Positions 55,343 through 64,000 of a stretch of 64,000 nt of DNA are shown one piece after another. The DNA comes from Ruegeria sp. R13_0 (GTDB lineage Bacteria > Pseudomonadota > Alphaproteobacteria > Rhodobacterales > Rhodobacteraceae). Location of the stretch: assembly GCF_017743995.1 (NCBI RefSeq), contig NZ_JAGHRB010000004.1, positions 248,001 through 312,000 on the forward strand, in the 5' to 3' direction. Numbering within the stretch: the stretch's first letter is position 1; every line of letters starts with the position of its first letter. The notes below the pieces were generated by a model. The model was not told where the DNA came from, made no database searches, and worked only from the letters and a program-made list of their open reading frames with translations. The translations under genes and the position numbers were made by a program.

Positions 55343-56872
55343 TCAAATGACCCTTGAGTTCTCACGCATATTAGAAGGGACGGAGTCTTCGGCCAATATT
55401 ATCGTTGCAGAGGAAAGCTCTTGAAACGTCGCGAGCAGTTCAGCCTTGTGATGTCGGCAGGCCGTCCATCTGATTGAGGCGATCACGACAACTTCGGCCT
55501 TGCCCAGAACAGCGCGCGCAAGATCCAGCCGCAAAGTCTGATCAGAGGTCAACCCGTGACCGTTTTCCGCGATGCGCTGGTTGAGTCCTTCTGTGGCCAT
55601 AAGTAGGTCTGTTAGACCAAATTGCCCCAACACTTTCGCGATCCTGCGATCACTGGGACGTTTCCGGCACATCAAGGTTGCGGATCTGCGCAAACTGCCC
55701 TGAAGCCCGATATGGGCGTCTCCGATGAAAGCGAGTTTTGGTGGGGTTTGCTGATCACCATAGTGAACTGCGATGCCCTCATCAGTGTCAAAGCCCGCGA
55801 TACATCGCGCAAGCCTGCTGGCATATGGCCCCCTCAGCTCCGAGATGCTGTTCGGTCGGGCAACAAAAGTAACAGGCGTTCCGTCAAGCTCTCCAGTGAC
55901 GTCAATACCTATGGTATTGGTCTGTTTTGCGATGCTTCGTTTGACCGTTGGCTCTGAAAGAAGCCGTTGAGCTTTCTCGCGCGCGACGCGCCAGGCGCAG
56001 TGATAATCCCATGCACTGGCGAGGTTCTGCAGTGGCAGAGCGATCAGCGCCAACACCGAAAGACAGGCCGCAACGATCGCTGGTGCAATGTCTGTTTGGC
56101 CAGCTTGCCAAAGCACGAAGAGACCCGCAAAAGCCACACCTAATTGCAGAAACGCCTGAAGGCTGACCACTCGACTGCGGCGCACCAGCGCATCATTGCG
56201 CAGTGACGCACCTTGCGTGTCCAGCTTTTTCAACTCGCGGTCTGTGCGACCCATCAGATCGAGTTCGGGGGCGATCGCAATCCGCTCGATCATGGAGATC
56301 GCAATGTTGGCCCGGCGCCGGCGCAGTCTTTGGTGCTTATGCTCAAGATGCCAGGCCAAAGCAGCTGCCAGCAGGAGCGACAAACCAAGCGCTGCCGCGC
56401 CACTAACCGCAAGCGCGGGATTGAGACTATAAAGGATGAATGCCGCGCCCGGGATCACAACTGCCGCAGAACAGACGCTTGGTAAACCGCGTCCAAACCA
56501 CAGCCGGGCAGCTGACAAATCACCAACAAACCTGAGGGATAGCGCACCAACTCGGCGCTTCTCATGGCGTGATTTGGGAAGCTGCGCGATTTGCTGATAC
56601 AACACACGCCGCAAAGAGATCGCATAGCTTTGGCCAAGCGCTTCCGCGCGATATCGGGACAGAAACATACACGCGGCGCCGACCACTCCGGAGATGGCCA
56701 ATTGCATTACTGTCTCTATGGCAAGCGCATGTCCCGCGTGTATCGCCCCAAACGCGTCCCGTGTCGCGAAAGCAGCAAAGGCTAGTGCAATCGCTTGAAA
56801 GACGCTGCTTGATACCACGAGGACCGCATCGGTGATGCGATCCCGTGTGGCCAATCTGGGGAGGGGGGGCAT
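55343..56872 (-). CDS. ABC exporter-like protein with degenerate nucleotide-binding domain
   Basis: A 509-residue protein with an N-terminal ABC-exporter transmembrane domain (six helices within about 10-290) followed by a nucleotide-binding domain that has lost its motifs. The Walker A position reads ELRGPYASRLARCIAGF with no GKS/T; the signature LSGGQ reads LTSDQTL; Walker B plus Glu reads EVVVIASI. The flanking structure (QGSLRRSATL, GLNQRIAENGHGL, LRLDLARAVL) is still exporter-like. It cannot hydrolyse ATP alone and may work as a sensor or with another subunit. Its first 91 bases overlap the previous gene. Confidence 0.72.
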   Translation of the reverse strand: MPPLPRLATRDRITDAVLVVSSSVFQAIALAFAAFATRDAFGAIHAGHALAIETVMQLAISGVVGAACMFLSRYRAEALGQSYAISLRRVLYQQIAQLPKSRHEKRRVGALSLRFVGDLSAARLWFGRGLPSVCSAAVVIPGAAFILYSLNPALAVSGAAALGLSLLLAAALAWHLEHKHQRLRRRRANIAISMIERIAIAPELDLMGRTDRELKKLDTQGASLRNDALVRRSRVVSLQAFLQLGVAFAGLFVLWQAGQTDIAPAIVAACLSVLALIALPLQNLASAWDYHCAWRVAREKAQRLLSEPTVKRSIAKQTNTIGIDVTGELDGTPVTFVARPNSISELRGPYASRLARCIAGFDTDEGIAVHYGDQQTPPKLAFIGDAHIGLQGSLRRSATLMCRKRPSDRRIAKVLGQFGLTDLLMATEGLNQRIAENGHGLTSDQTLRLDLARAVLGKAEVVVIASIRWTACRHHKAELLATFQELSSATIILAEDSVPSNMRENSRVI

Positions 56873-57933
56873 GCGGCCACGTTCTCTGGTTCATGCCGCA
56901 TCAGGGGTGCAACATGCTGGGCGATCATTGCAGACGACCAAAGGTCTTCACGCGACAGGATCGGGCACCCGGTGACCTCAAGCGCTTCGGCTGAGGCGAG
57001 TGGTGAGCAACTTACCTTCCCGGAAATCGCAAACGGGCTCAGCCCAACCCGTTTCAGAACGGTAACTGCGCCTAATGCGCTCAGCGCGTCAGGTGCTGCA
57101 AACAGGATACCGTCCAGACGATCCCGAATGCGTGAGGATCGGAGTATTGCGCGGGTTTCTTGTTGGAATACGCCATCTGCGATTTCTACAACCACCACCT
57201 CGGCCCCTCGCGATGCGGCTGTCGCGACCAGAGTGTCAAAGCCGGTTTCGATCTTCTCCAGAGGCATCCGATAGGTTGTCGCCATTCCAACATCCGTAAA
57301 ATCTAGCGCGGACGCGCCTGCATCCTCGAAACTGTTGAAATCGCCAAATGCACCGGTGCCTGTGGCTTTGATACCTGACACGGAATACCCCGCTCGCGTC
57401 AGGCCATGGCCCAGGCTTGACGCAGCGGTTGTCTTGCCGGAGTTCATCGATGCCCCAAAAACGCCGATGACAGTTACCCGGTCATTGGCAGGCAATTGGG
57501 GCAGAGCGTAATCCGCGATATTGATCACCCGGTCTTTGGCGTCGATGAGAAGGCCTAGGGGTTTCAACCTTGTGGGGTCCTCCATACGGATATGCGCGGC
57601 ATCCACCCGGCCCGCTACACCGCCGCCCGCAACCAGATCGATGAGATCATCTTCGACAACGGCGCTGGCAAGAAACTGGTCTGGCGCATAGCGATCACCC
57701 AGGCACAAAACAACAAAATCGCCCGGATAGCTGGTCGAAACACGCCGCTCGGCTAGCTGTATTTTTTTGTGGTGCCCGATCTCGACGATCTCGCAGAGGA
57801 TCAGATCACCTGCTTTTGCATTGCTCATCTGAGCGCTGAGGCCGTGTACATCCGACCGATCAACGCGGCGGGTTGTGAATGCCCATTTTGCGATTTCACA
57901 AGCACTGAGGGGGATTGGGGAAAACTGTTTCAT
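56782..57933 (-). CDS. P-loop NTPase, DUF1611/dethiobiotin-synthase-like
   Basis: About 383 residues. An N-terminal domain of roughly 150 residues is followed by a P-loop domain with Walker A GASMNSGKTT, then GIKATGTG...DAGASALDFTD and VVVVEIADG. This resembles DUF1611 and BioD/MobB-type P-loop proteins but I cannot place it in one family. It begins an operon with the degenerate ABC protein, kinase and regulator. GGAG 7 bases before the ATG at 57933 favours that start over one 9 codons earlier. The 3' end overlaps the ABC-like gene by 91 bases in another frame. Confidence 0.7.
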   Translation of the reverse strand: MKQFSPIPLSACEIAKWAFTTRRVDRSDVHGLSAQMSNAKAGDLILCEIVEIGHHKKIQLAERRVSTSYPGDFVVLCLGDRYAPDQFLASAVVEDDLIDLVAGGGVAGRVDAAHIRMEDPTRLKPLGLLIDAKDRVINIADYALPQLPANDRVTVIGVFGASMNSGKTTAASSLGHGLTRAGYSVSGIKATGTGAFGDFNSFEDAGASALDFTDVGMATTYRMPLEKIETGFDTLVATAASRGAEVVVVEIADGVFQQETRAILRSSRIRDRLDGILFAAPDALSALGAVTVLKRVGLSPFAISGKVSCSPLASAEALEVTGCPILSREDLWSSAMIAQHVAPLMRHEPENVAACPPSPDWPHGIASPMRSSWYQAASFKRLH

Positions 57934-58166
57934 GCTTTGCTCCGTGGCTGACGTGTCCATGGTTTCATTTTGTCAGCACCATGTGAGAAAGGTTGAAAAG
58001 GCGCATGAAGGGGCATGGTGCGATTGAATGAATAGTAGATGAACGTGCCGCGCTGCTGGGAGTGTTGGGCACAAGCTTAGCTTGATGCTAGCCCCACCCA
58101 AGTTTGAACCCGTGTTGGCGTTGATGGACGGGATGAGTCAAACGTTCTGCGATGGCTCGTCGACGA

Positions 58167-58643
58167 TCAATCATCATCGCCGTCATCATCCCCACCATTG
58201 TCATCACCGTTGTCGTCGCCGTTATCATCTCCTCCGTCGTCATCACGATCGTCGTCTCGGTCTCCTCCGTTCCCATTTCTCCGATCTTCGCGCTCGTCTC
58301 GATCATCATTCTTCCTGTCCGAGCTTTGCCGTAATTCCCTGATCGAAATGCGGCTGTCACCATTTCGGTCGATATCGTCAATCAATCTGCGCGCACCTGC
58401 TTCTCCGAATGCAGCCACAAGTTCATTGAAACTAAGAACGCCGTCAGAGTTTGTATCGACAGAGCGAAAGCTCGCTGTCTGTGCAGTGGCATTGCCCGAT
58501 AGACCAATCCCGATCATCAGGATAAGGGCGAAAATGAACGAATAGAACGTATTGCCGGATGTCTTTTTTCTGCACTTCGTCGCCTCGCGTCGATCTAACA
58601 ACAAAGATATCCCTTTAACCGACGTTTGTTCCTTGAGATTCAA
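58167..58643 (-). CDS. EF-hand protein with acidic low-complexity tail
   Basis: A 158-residue protein. A signal-like hydrophobic segment is at about 32-53, ending ATAQ. Two EF-hand loops follow, DTNSDGVLSFNE and DRNGDSRISIRE, with Ca ligands in place. The last 50 residues are nearly all Asp, Gly, Asn and Arg (runs such as GDDNGDDNGDDNGGDDDGDD), a low-complexity Ca-binding-like tail encoded by tandem GATGAC-type repeats on the minus strand. The leftward two-component operon begins about 230 bases downstream. Confidence 0.72.
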   Translation of the reverse strand: MNLKEQTSVKGISLLLDRREATKCRKKTSGNTFYSFIFALILMIGIGLSGNATAQTASFRSVDTNSDGVLSFNELVAAFGEAGARRLIDDIDRNGDSRISIRELRQSSDRKNDDRDEREDRRNGNGGDRDDDRDDDGGDDNGDDNGDDNGGDDDGDDD

Positions 58644-59832
58644 GTTTTTCTATCTCAGTAGGACAAGGTAGCGCGCTCGGATGAAGCGCTGATATTCTGA
58701 TGATGAACGTGAGATGAATTTTGGCGACGTTATGGAGTGTTTTGCAGATTGTTTGGCGTGGAATCTAAATTAGCGTGTTCACTGGCTAAACTCATCAGAT
58801 GATCAATTGATTATACTTTGCAGCGGCGTGAGTGGTCGGGTCCGACATGTTTACTTTTGGTCAGATTGTAACAGACCTTGAGTCAGTTCACTTCCCGTCT
58901 GAGATAATTTAATGATTTCGTTTTAAGTACTTCTACCCGAAAAAATGTAGGGGCTTCTCAACCGTTTTGTGGAGCTTGACGAGATCGTGACAGGTTCTTA
59001 ACTGGTTGTGCCATCGCAAAATTCGTCAGGGAGTTTAGCGACTTTCTTCAATAGGCCAACAACTTGCTTGCGCTCATCGTTAGAAGGCATAGCAAGTGTT
59101 TCAACGTTAAGCCACAGCCGGTGTCTGAATACTCGCAAGGTCAGTTGATGAACCACTTGCGCCGAAGCTTCCATTTTTCGCCAGCATTAAAAATCAATTC
59201 TTACAAAGTTTTAAGCTTTCTGAAAGGTCGGTTAAAACTCTGGATACTCTACGGACCACTTATTCGTTTGGTAACGAGGCGAAGGTCTGATGCTGAATTC
59301 TGTTTTACCCGTTTTAGCTTGCGTTCTTTTCGAACTCGGACATTTGTGGCCCGCATTCCTTATGGGTCCGGAAAGTGTATTGCCTCTTTCAACCAACACT
59401 GCCCAATACTTGGCCCCTGCCTGCGTTGTCGCGTTGAAATTTTTGCACAAAGGTCAGAATAGCTCGCGAGACCCAAGCGCAACAGTTTTGAACGTGACAT
59501 CAGGACCCAAGTGTCTTCCCCGTCAAGGGATAAGCGATCTCCCTTGTTTGGATGACAGATTGGTTGATCAGCTGTTTCTTCACGCCCAAGCAGTTCGAAG
59601 CAACAGGCACCTAGTTCGACATTCTACTTCCACGATCACAGCGAGAACTGGATAGCAAATGTCGAGACATAAAGGTGATGCCACCTCTGTGCTGGCCAGA
59701 TTTGGCGAAAGGTTTGGCTTGGTTCAAAAGCTCGTCATTACCATCCCGCCTGCAAACAACAGGACTCGTCCAATCAATCACACGCGCGGTGCGGGTCAGA
59801 TCAACCATTCCAAGGCTAAAAAGGAGCCAAAC
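58644..59832. other. 1.2-kb gene-free, AT-rich region
   Basis: Several open frames exist (for example 59064-59462) but none has believable composition or a ribosome-binding site. The region is clearly more AT-rich than its neighbours and looks like decayed or recently acquired DNA. I see no repeat or RNA feature here. Confidence 0.5.
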
Positions 59833-60186
59833 ATGTCGTTAGACATTTCTAAACTAAGTGAAATCAAAGGTCTTCTGGGGGCATGCCTCGTCGACAGCGA
59901 TACAGGCCTTACTTTAGGCACAGAAGGCGGTTCCAAGTTTGATCTTGATACCGCCGGGGCAGCGAATGTTGAAGTCGTCCGTGCCAAACTTCAGGCAATT
60001 GAAGCTTTGAAACTTAACGATACCATCGAAGACATTCTGATTACGCTTGGCAAACAGTTTCATCTGGTTCGTCCACTGGACAATAACCCAAACATTTTTG
60101 TGTATGTCGCGCTAGACAAGAAGACCGCCAATCTGGGTCTCGCCCGACTACAAGTAAAAGCTGTCGAAGAAACGCTCAGCCTCTAG
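59833..60186 (+). CDS. Roadblock/LC7-like small protein
   Basis: A 117-residue protein: ISKLSEIKGLLGACLVDSDTGLTLGTEGG opens like a Roadblock/LC7 domain, and the rest (DILITLGKQFHLVRPLDNNPNIFVYVALDKKTANLGLARLQVKAVEE) completes the fold. Such proteins bind small GTPases or dimerise as scaffolds. AAAAAGGAGCC gives a good ribosome-binding site. Its stop overlaps the convergent methyltransferase-like gene by 4 bases. No GTPase gene is adjacent. Confidence 0.8.
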   Translation: MSLDISKLSEIKGLLGACLVDSDTGLTLGTEGGSKFDLDTAGAANVEVVRAKLQAIEALKLNDTIEDILITLGKQFHLVRPLDNNPNIFVYVALDKKTANLGLARLQVKAVEETLSL

Positions 60187-61070
60187 TCCGCAACGAAATG
60201 CCAAATGGACTTAGCCATCACGTTATGGCTGAGTTCAGTTAACCCCGCATTGGTAACTGCGATAAACGGATCCAACGGTAAAGTCGGAGGTCTTAAAATG
60301 AAAATACTCGTCGCAGAAGACGACAAAAAGACTGCCGAATTTGTCAATTCCGGGCTGAGATCGAACGGTTTTAGTGTGGAATGGTATGATGGTGACGTAA
60401 TTTCCTCGTCGCGCATTCGTACCGCGATCTGATAGTCGTTTATGACGAACCTCAACCACTTCTCATTGCTTGAAGGAGCCATAGGAAGCGAAGGCGCAAC
60501 TAGAACCTTGATCTCAAGCAGCCTCCCCACTCGCGGACTCTTCGCCATGTCATCTGATTGCGAAGTCTTCTGTGCGATCGATTCGAATAGTGGTTTTTCG
60601 TACGTGGGCTGATAATCAAGCTGAACTACTGAGGACCAGCATTCCATCCATCTTAGTGCCTCTTGATATTCCTTTTCACCCGAAGGACGTGTTTCATTCG
60701 GCCAAATCGAAGCATATACAGTCCCACTTGGACCAACGCAGTTGGCGGCCCAAGCTATCCAAGTCGAAACTTGTTCCGGATACCAAGGAGGATCCACGAT
60801 CGCAGTGAGGAATCCAGGGACACGGCTTCCCCCAAGGTTCACATCTCGGACTATTTGGGTTTTGTTACGTTGAAATGGCTGACGATCTATCAGTACCGCT
60901 TCACGACCAGTCCTGTTGAAATGTTGGGCTAGCGAAGGACATCCAATAGCCAATACTGGTTCGCCTTTGTAGACAATGTCCGACAAATCAGCGACAGTCT
61001 TTGAGTCAAATCGCCAATCAAAATCTAACGGGTGCGGTTCAGGGATAGAGCCCACAGATTGTCCAATCAA
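60183..61070 (-). CDS. DPPW-motif methyltransferase-like protein
   Basis: A 295-residue protein. A Rossmann-like start VLAIGCPSLAQHFNRTGREAVLID suggests an S-adenosylmethionine site (residues 39-62), and IVDPPWYP at 92-98 is the catalytic motif of N6-adenine-type methyltransferases. The C-terminal half is unrecognised. It could methylate DNA, RNA or a small molecule. No restriction enzyme gene is nearby. Confidence 0.65.
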   Translation of the reverse strand: MIGQSVGSIPEPHPLDFDWRFDSKTVADLSDIVYKGEPVLAIGCPSLAQHFNRTGREAVLIDRQPFQRNKTQIVRDVNLGGSRVPGFLTAIVDPPWYPEQVSTWIAWAANCVGPSGTVYASIWPNETRPSGEKEYQEALRWMECWSSVVQLDYQPTYEKPLFESIAQKTSQSDDMAKSPRVGRLLEIKVLVAPSLPMAPSSNEKWLRFVINDYQIAVRMRDEEITSPSYHSTLKPFDLSPELTNSAVFLSSSATSIFILRPPTLPLDPFIAVTNAGLTELSHNVMAKSIWHFVAD

Positions 61071-61289
61071 AATATCCTAAATCATTGCCACTCAATAGGT
61101 TGTACGACAGTTTAGTGCAATGCTACTGCTATGCTTTGAGCTTCGCAATGTGGCGCACTACAGACTTCGCCACCACATAATGCATCAATGGCAAGGATGG
61201 GCTCATTGCGGCAGTTCTCTGCAGGTAGGGTCAACTTCTGCTGCCAGACAGAACTAAATGAAAGTGTGTTGGAGACACAGGTCAGTTGA

Positions 61290-61351
61290 CCACTCAACCA
61301 GAGATCGCTTCACATAAAACCGCTTTCAGAGATGTTGGTGGTTGGGTATGG
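61290..61351. repeat. 62-bp dispersed repeat, copy B
   Basis: Identical over 62 bases to 45765-45826. It lies in a 473-base gene-free stretch (61071-61543) that otherwise shows nothing I can assign. Confidence 0.9.
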
Positions 61352-61543
61352 TGGTGCAGGGCAACCCTTGGCTGCAGAAGCTTGGCGTTCTCGTCCCTGT
61401 TCAAACGGCTGCCTGATGCAGCGGGGTTAGGAAGTTGAATAGTGAACTTACGAAATTCATCTGGTAAGCACAGAAATTAAACTTGCCTATCAGGCCCCGC
61501 GGCGCTGATCCAAGTGATGGTGATAGGCAGCAAAAACAGCGAG

Positions 61544-62197
61544 CTACATAGCCTCAAGCGTATGTGAGAGGCCGTTTCGGATGTGATCTTCCAACAGCTT
61601 CTTTGCGGTGCTCGCGTCTCTTGCCAATGCGGCATCGAACATGCCCTTGTGCTCCTTGACGGCCTCTTCGCCGCGATAGGTCAGCACGAGCATCTGATAC
61701 CGCAGGTACTTGTCGTAGATGATCGAGTGCAGTGACAGAAGGTTCTTGGAGTTGCAGGCCGCGATCATCGCTTGGTGAAACTCCCAATCATATCGTTTCC
61801 AGGTTTCTTTCTCGGACTCGTCGCCCTTGAGAAGCTGTTGTTCCATCAGGTGCAGTTTGTGGTGTGCCGCAACCAAGTTGCCCTCCCAGTCCGTGTCGCC
61901 GTTCGCAATGGACAATTCCAACGCGTGGCATTCCAACAGAACGCGCAGCTCTGATATCTCGGTCAGGTCTTCTCGTGAAACCGGCGTGACCAGGAATCCT
62001 CGTTGCTCGGGAGCTTCGACAAATCCGTCGCTGGCGAGCCTGTTCAGCGTTTCACGAAGTGTCGAAAGGCTTGCCGAGTAGCGTTCCTTCAAGGCGTCCA
62101 GCTTCAGTTTAGAGCCGGGCTGCAGCTCCCCGAAGATGATATCCCGCTTGATGCGCTGATAGGTGCTTGCACCTATCGTAGAAGGCTGTTTCGCCAT
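61544..62197 (-). CDS. GntR-family (FadR/FCD) regulator
   Basis: A 217-residue regulator: winged helix (YQRIKRDIIFGELQPGSKLKLDALKERYSASLSTLRETLNRLASDGFV) and FCD ligand domain with its metal-site histidines (WEFHQAMI, DHIRNGLSH). It is divergent from the dehydrogenase gene at 62406 and should control it and the TRAP transporter. ATG at 62197 was preferred over a GTG 3 codons earlier. Confidence 0.93.
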   Translation of the reverse strand: MAKQPSTIGASTYQRIKRDIIFGELQPGSKLKLDALKERYSASLSTLRETLNRLASDGFVEAPEQRGFLVTPVSREDLTEISELRVLLECHALELSIANGDTDWEGNLVAAHHKLHLMEQQLLKGDESEKETWKRYDWEFHQAMIAACNSKNLLSLHSIIYDKYLRYQMLVLTYRGEEAVKEHKGMFDAALARDASTAKKLLEDHIRNGLSHTLEAM

Positions 62198-62405
62198 GCG
62201 TTTCACCCGATATTATCAGTTTCCTCGTTCAATTAGCATTTTTCAGAGACATCAGCAATCCAAACTGATGTATGGTAAAAATAAAAATATCATACATTAT
62301 TGCGGAATCGCAAAAACCCCAATACGGTCGTGGCCAAGTTGGGCAAAGCAGCCCGGTCGAAATCATCGGTTTCGGGATTGTCCGGACCCTCCGGAAGGAA
62401 GCAAA

Positions 62406-63497
62406 GTGTCTAAGAACTTTCGCATTGCCATTGTCGGCATTGGCCTTGTTGGACGCCGCCACGCAGACGCTATCCGAGCGTTGCGCCATGTTGATCTCGT
62501 CGCGGTGGTCGACCCCAGTGATGAAGGTCGTGCTTACGCCGTTGAGCACGGGGTCGCATGTTACGAGACCCTAGAGGAAATGTTTGCAAATCAAACGCCG
62601 GACGGAGCTGTGCTTGCGACCCCGACCACGCTTCATGTCGAACAAGGCCTCAAGTGTGTCCGACGTGGTTGTCCCGTTCTTGTCGAAAAACCGATCGCCG
62701 TAGAAGCCACTGCTGCACTTGAGCTTGTTCAAGCAGCGGAGAAGGCCAATGTACCACTGATGGTCGGACATCATCGTCGACACAATCCTTTGATCCGGTC
62801 GGCTAAGGAAGCCATTGTCGATGGGAAGATTGGAGATGTGCGCGCTGTCCATGCGAATTGCTGGTTCTATAAGCCAGACGAGTATTTTGATGCTGCGCCG
62901 TGGAGAAAGAAACCCGGTGCAGGGCCCATCTCGGTCAATCTTGTCCACGATGTGGATCTGCTGCGGTACCTGGCCGGAGAAGTCATGACCGTACAAGCTC
63001 AGTCGGCTGCATCGCAGCGGGGTTACGACAACGAAGATGTTGCCGGTGCGCTATTGACGTTCGAAAGCGGGGCGATAGGGACCATAAGTGTGTCCGACAG
63101 CATCGTTGCTCCATGGAGCTGGGAGATGACGTCTCAGGAATATCCAATCTATCCTTCAACTACTGAGAGTAGCTACATGGTAGGTGGCTCTCATGGGTCG
63201 TTGTCCGTTCCCGATCTTCGCCTGTGGAGTTACCAGAGAGAGCAAAGGGATTGGTGGACGCCAATCTCATCAACCGCGCTGAAGAAGGGCGCGTCTGACC
63301 CTCTGGTCAATCAACTCAGGCACTTTGTTGAAGTAGCTCGGAACGGAGCAGAGCCGATTGTGTCTGGATGGGAAGGTTTCAGAACGCTTCAAGTTATTGA
63401 AGCTATTCAGAATTCTTGCAGAACTGGCGAGACTGTCAGGATAAGAACCCTTCAGGAAGCGCAGCAACAGAGATTGCAGGTAATGAAAAATATCTGA
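62406..63497 (+). CDS. Gfo/Idh/MocA-family oxidoreductase
   Basis: A 363-residue NAD(P)-dependent sugar or polyol dehydrogenase: Rossmann motif IVGIGLVGRRHAD, VEKPIA (catalytic Lys), and GHHRRHNP. The start is GTG with GGAAGGA 5 bases upstream. Its position between a GntR regulator and a TRAP binding protein suggests it oxidises the substrate imported by that transporter, probably a sugar acid or polyol. Confidence 0.9.
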   Translation: MSKNFRIAIVGIGLVGRRHADAIRALRHVDLVAVVDPSDEGRAYAVEHGVACYETLEEMFANQTPDGAVLATPTTLHVEQGLKCVRRGCPVLVEKPIAVEATAALELVQAAEKANVPLMVGHHRRHNPLIRSAKEAIVDGKIGDVRAVHANCWFYKPDEYFDAAPWRKKPGAGPISVNLVHDVDLLRYLAGEVMTVQAQSAASQRGYDNEDVAGALLTFESGAIGTISVSDSIVAPWSWEMTSQEYPIYPSTTESSYMVGGSHGSLSVPDLRLWSYQREQRDWWTPISSTALKKGASDPLVNQLRHFVEVARNGAEPIVSGWEGFRTLQVIEAIQNSCRTGETVRIRTLQEAQQQRLQVMKNI

Positions 63498-63587
63498 TAT
63501 TTTGTAAAACATCTTGCAAAATGTCCAAAATAGGTCAAAACTCTGAATCGCAAAAAGAAGCATCATGATGTCTCAGGGAGGAGCAAA

Positions 63588-64000
63588 GTGATTACCAAAC
63601 TTACCCGCCGGGCTGCCGTATCAGCCCTGGTTGCAACCGGTGTTCTGTTTAGCGCAACAAGTGGTGCGCTGGCGGAAGACAAAGTGCAACTTCGCCTCGC
63701 AACATCAGGATCGGAGACCGACCAGCGCTCGGTCGCCATGGCCGAGGTTTTCGCGCCCATGGTCGCTGATTTCGCAAATTATGAGCCCAGCTATAATGGA
63801 ACCATCTTCGCCCAAGGCACCGAGTTGGACGCCATTAGCCGGGGTAACCTGGAAATGTCGATCACCTCGGCGCAGGAACTGGCGCAGTTCTTCCCCGAGT
63901 TTTCGATCTTTACCGCCGGCTACGTCCACCAGGACGCCGCACATCAGGTGGCTGTCTTCAACGATCCCTTGATGGATGCCTTCAAACAAAAGGCCGAAGA
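63588..64000 (+). CDS. TRAP transporter substrate-binding protein (3' end outside window)
   Basis: The first 137 codons of a DctP-type binding protein. It has an N-terminal signal peptide (ITKLTRRAAVSALVATGVLFSATSGALA) and a mature start LRLATSGSETDQRSVAMAEVFAPMV typical of TRAP solute receptors. The start is GTG with GGGAGGAG before it. The transporter's membrane subunits should follow beyond the window. Confidence 0.88.
   Translation, partial: MITKLTRRAAVSALVATGVLFSATSGALAEDKVQLRLATSGSETDQRSVAMAEVFAPMVADFANYEPSYNGTIFAQGTELDAISRGNLEMSITSAQELAQFFPEFSIFTAGYVHQDAAHQVAVFNDPLMDAFKQKAE

Noticed and set aside
58167..58342. Low-complexity plus-strand frames rich in His/Arg/Ser over the EF-hand tail
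   Set aside because: They are the reverse complement of the Asp/Gly-rich tail of the EF-hand gene.
59064..59462. 132-residue open frame in the AT-rich gap
   Set aside because: Amino-acid pattern is Arg/Phe/Ser-rich as in noncoding frames, without a ribosome-binding site.

Overview
The window looks like a chromosomal segment of a marine Rhodobacteraceae (Roseobacter group, Ruegeria/Phaeobacter-like). The evidence is alphaproteobacterial gene order (rpmH-rnpA-yidD ... yidC ... engB ... argB), a four-gene aap general L-amino-acid ABC transporter, an ATP12-type F1 assembly chaperone, and a high-GC core that gives way to lower-GC accessory DNA.

1-25.7 kb is housekeeping core: the end of a DegP-type protease, rarA, a crotonase, an rluC/HAD/ATP12 run, aapJQMP, then a long leftward block (sixA-like phosphatase, Fe-S protein, argB, PepSY protein, DUF2946-like protein, engB, MOSC, yidC, EAL protein, ttcA, yidD, rnpA, rpmH), and a rightward trio (TVP38 membrane protein, flavin disulfide reductase, histidine kinase). 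The core ends with tRNA-Arg(ACG).

25.8-39.9 kb is a mobile island. Two 225-bp direct repeats (25791-26015 and 39665-39889) bracket it. They align without gaps, and many of their differences are compensatory changes in predicted hairpins, so they look like two copies of a structured RNA. Between them lie a membrane-anchored HerA-type ATPase with a small membrane partner, a decayed tRNA-Leu, an HTH protein with transmembrane helices, a Ner-like regulator, a compact Tn7-like operon (tnsA-tnsB-tnsC-tniQ, each gene overlapping the next by 4-8 bases) that runs straight into an RHH/Phd-type antitoxin gene, and a GAF-GAF-class III nucleotide cyclase.

40-64 kb is flexible genome: an Atu4866-type secreted protein, a TetR-linked NmrA/SnoaL/DMT cluster, a MocR-type regulator, a DUF983 protein, a GNAT acetyltransferase, an AraC/SDR/aldehyde dehydrogenase cluster, a permease with a divergent LysR gene, and a leftward operon joining a P-loop protein, an ABC exporter with a dead-looking nucleotide-binding domain, a histidine kinase and a response regulator, with an EF-hand protein just upstream. 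Then come a Roadblock-like protein facing a DPPW-motif methyltransferase-like protein, and at the end a GntR/Gfo-Idh-MocA/TRAP uptake locus cut by the window edge. A dispersed intergenic repeat with an identical 62-bp core recurs in this half.

The strongest candidates for something undescribed are the covarying 225-bp RNA pair around the Tn7-like island, the antitoxin-like gene coupled to tniQ, and the degenerate ABC/P-loop/two-component operon.
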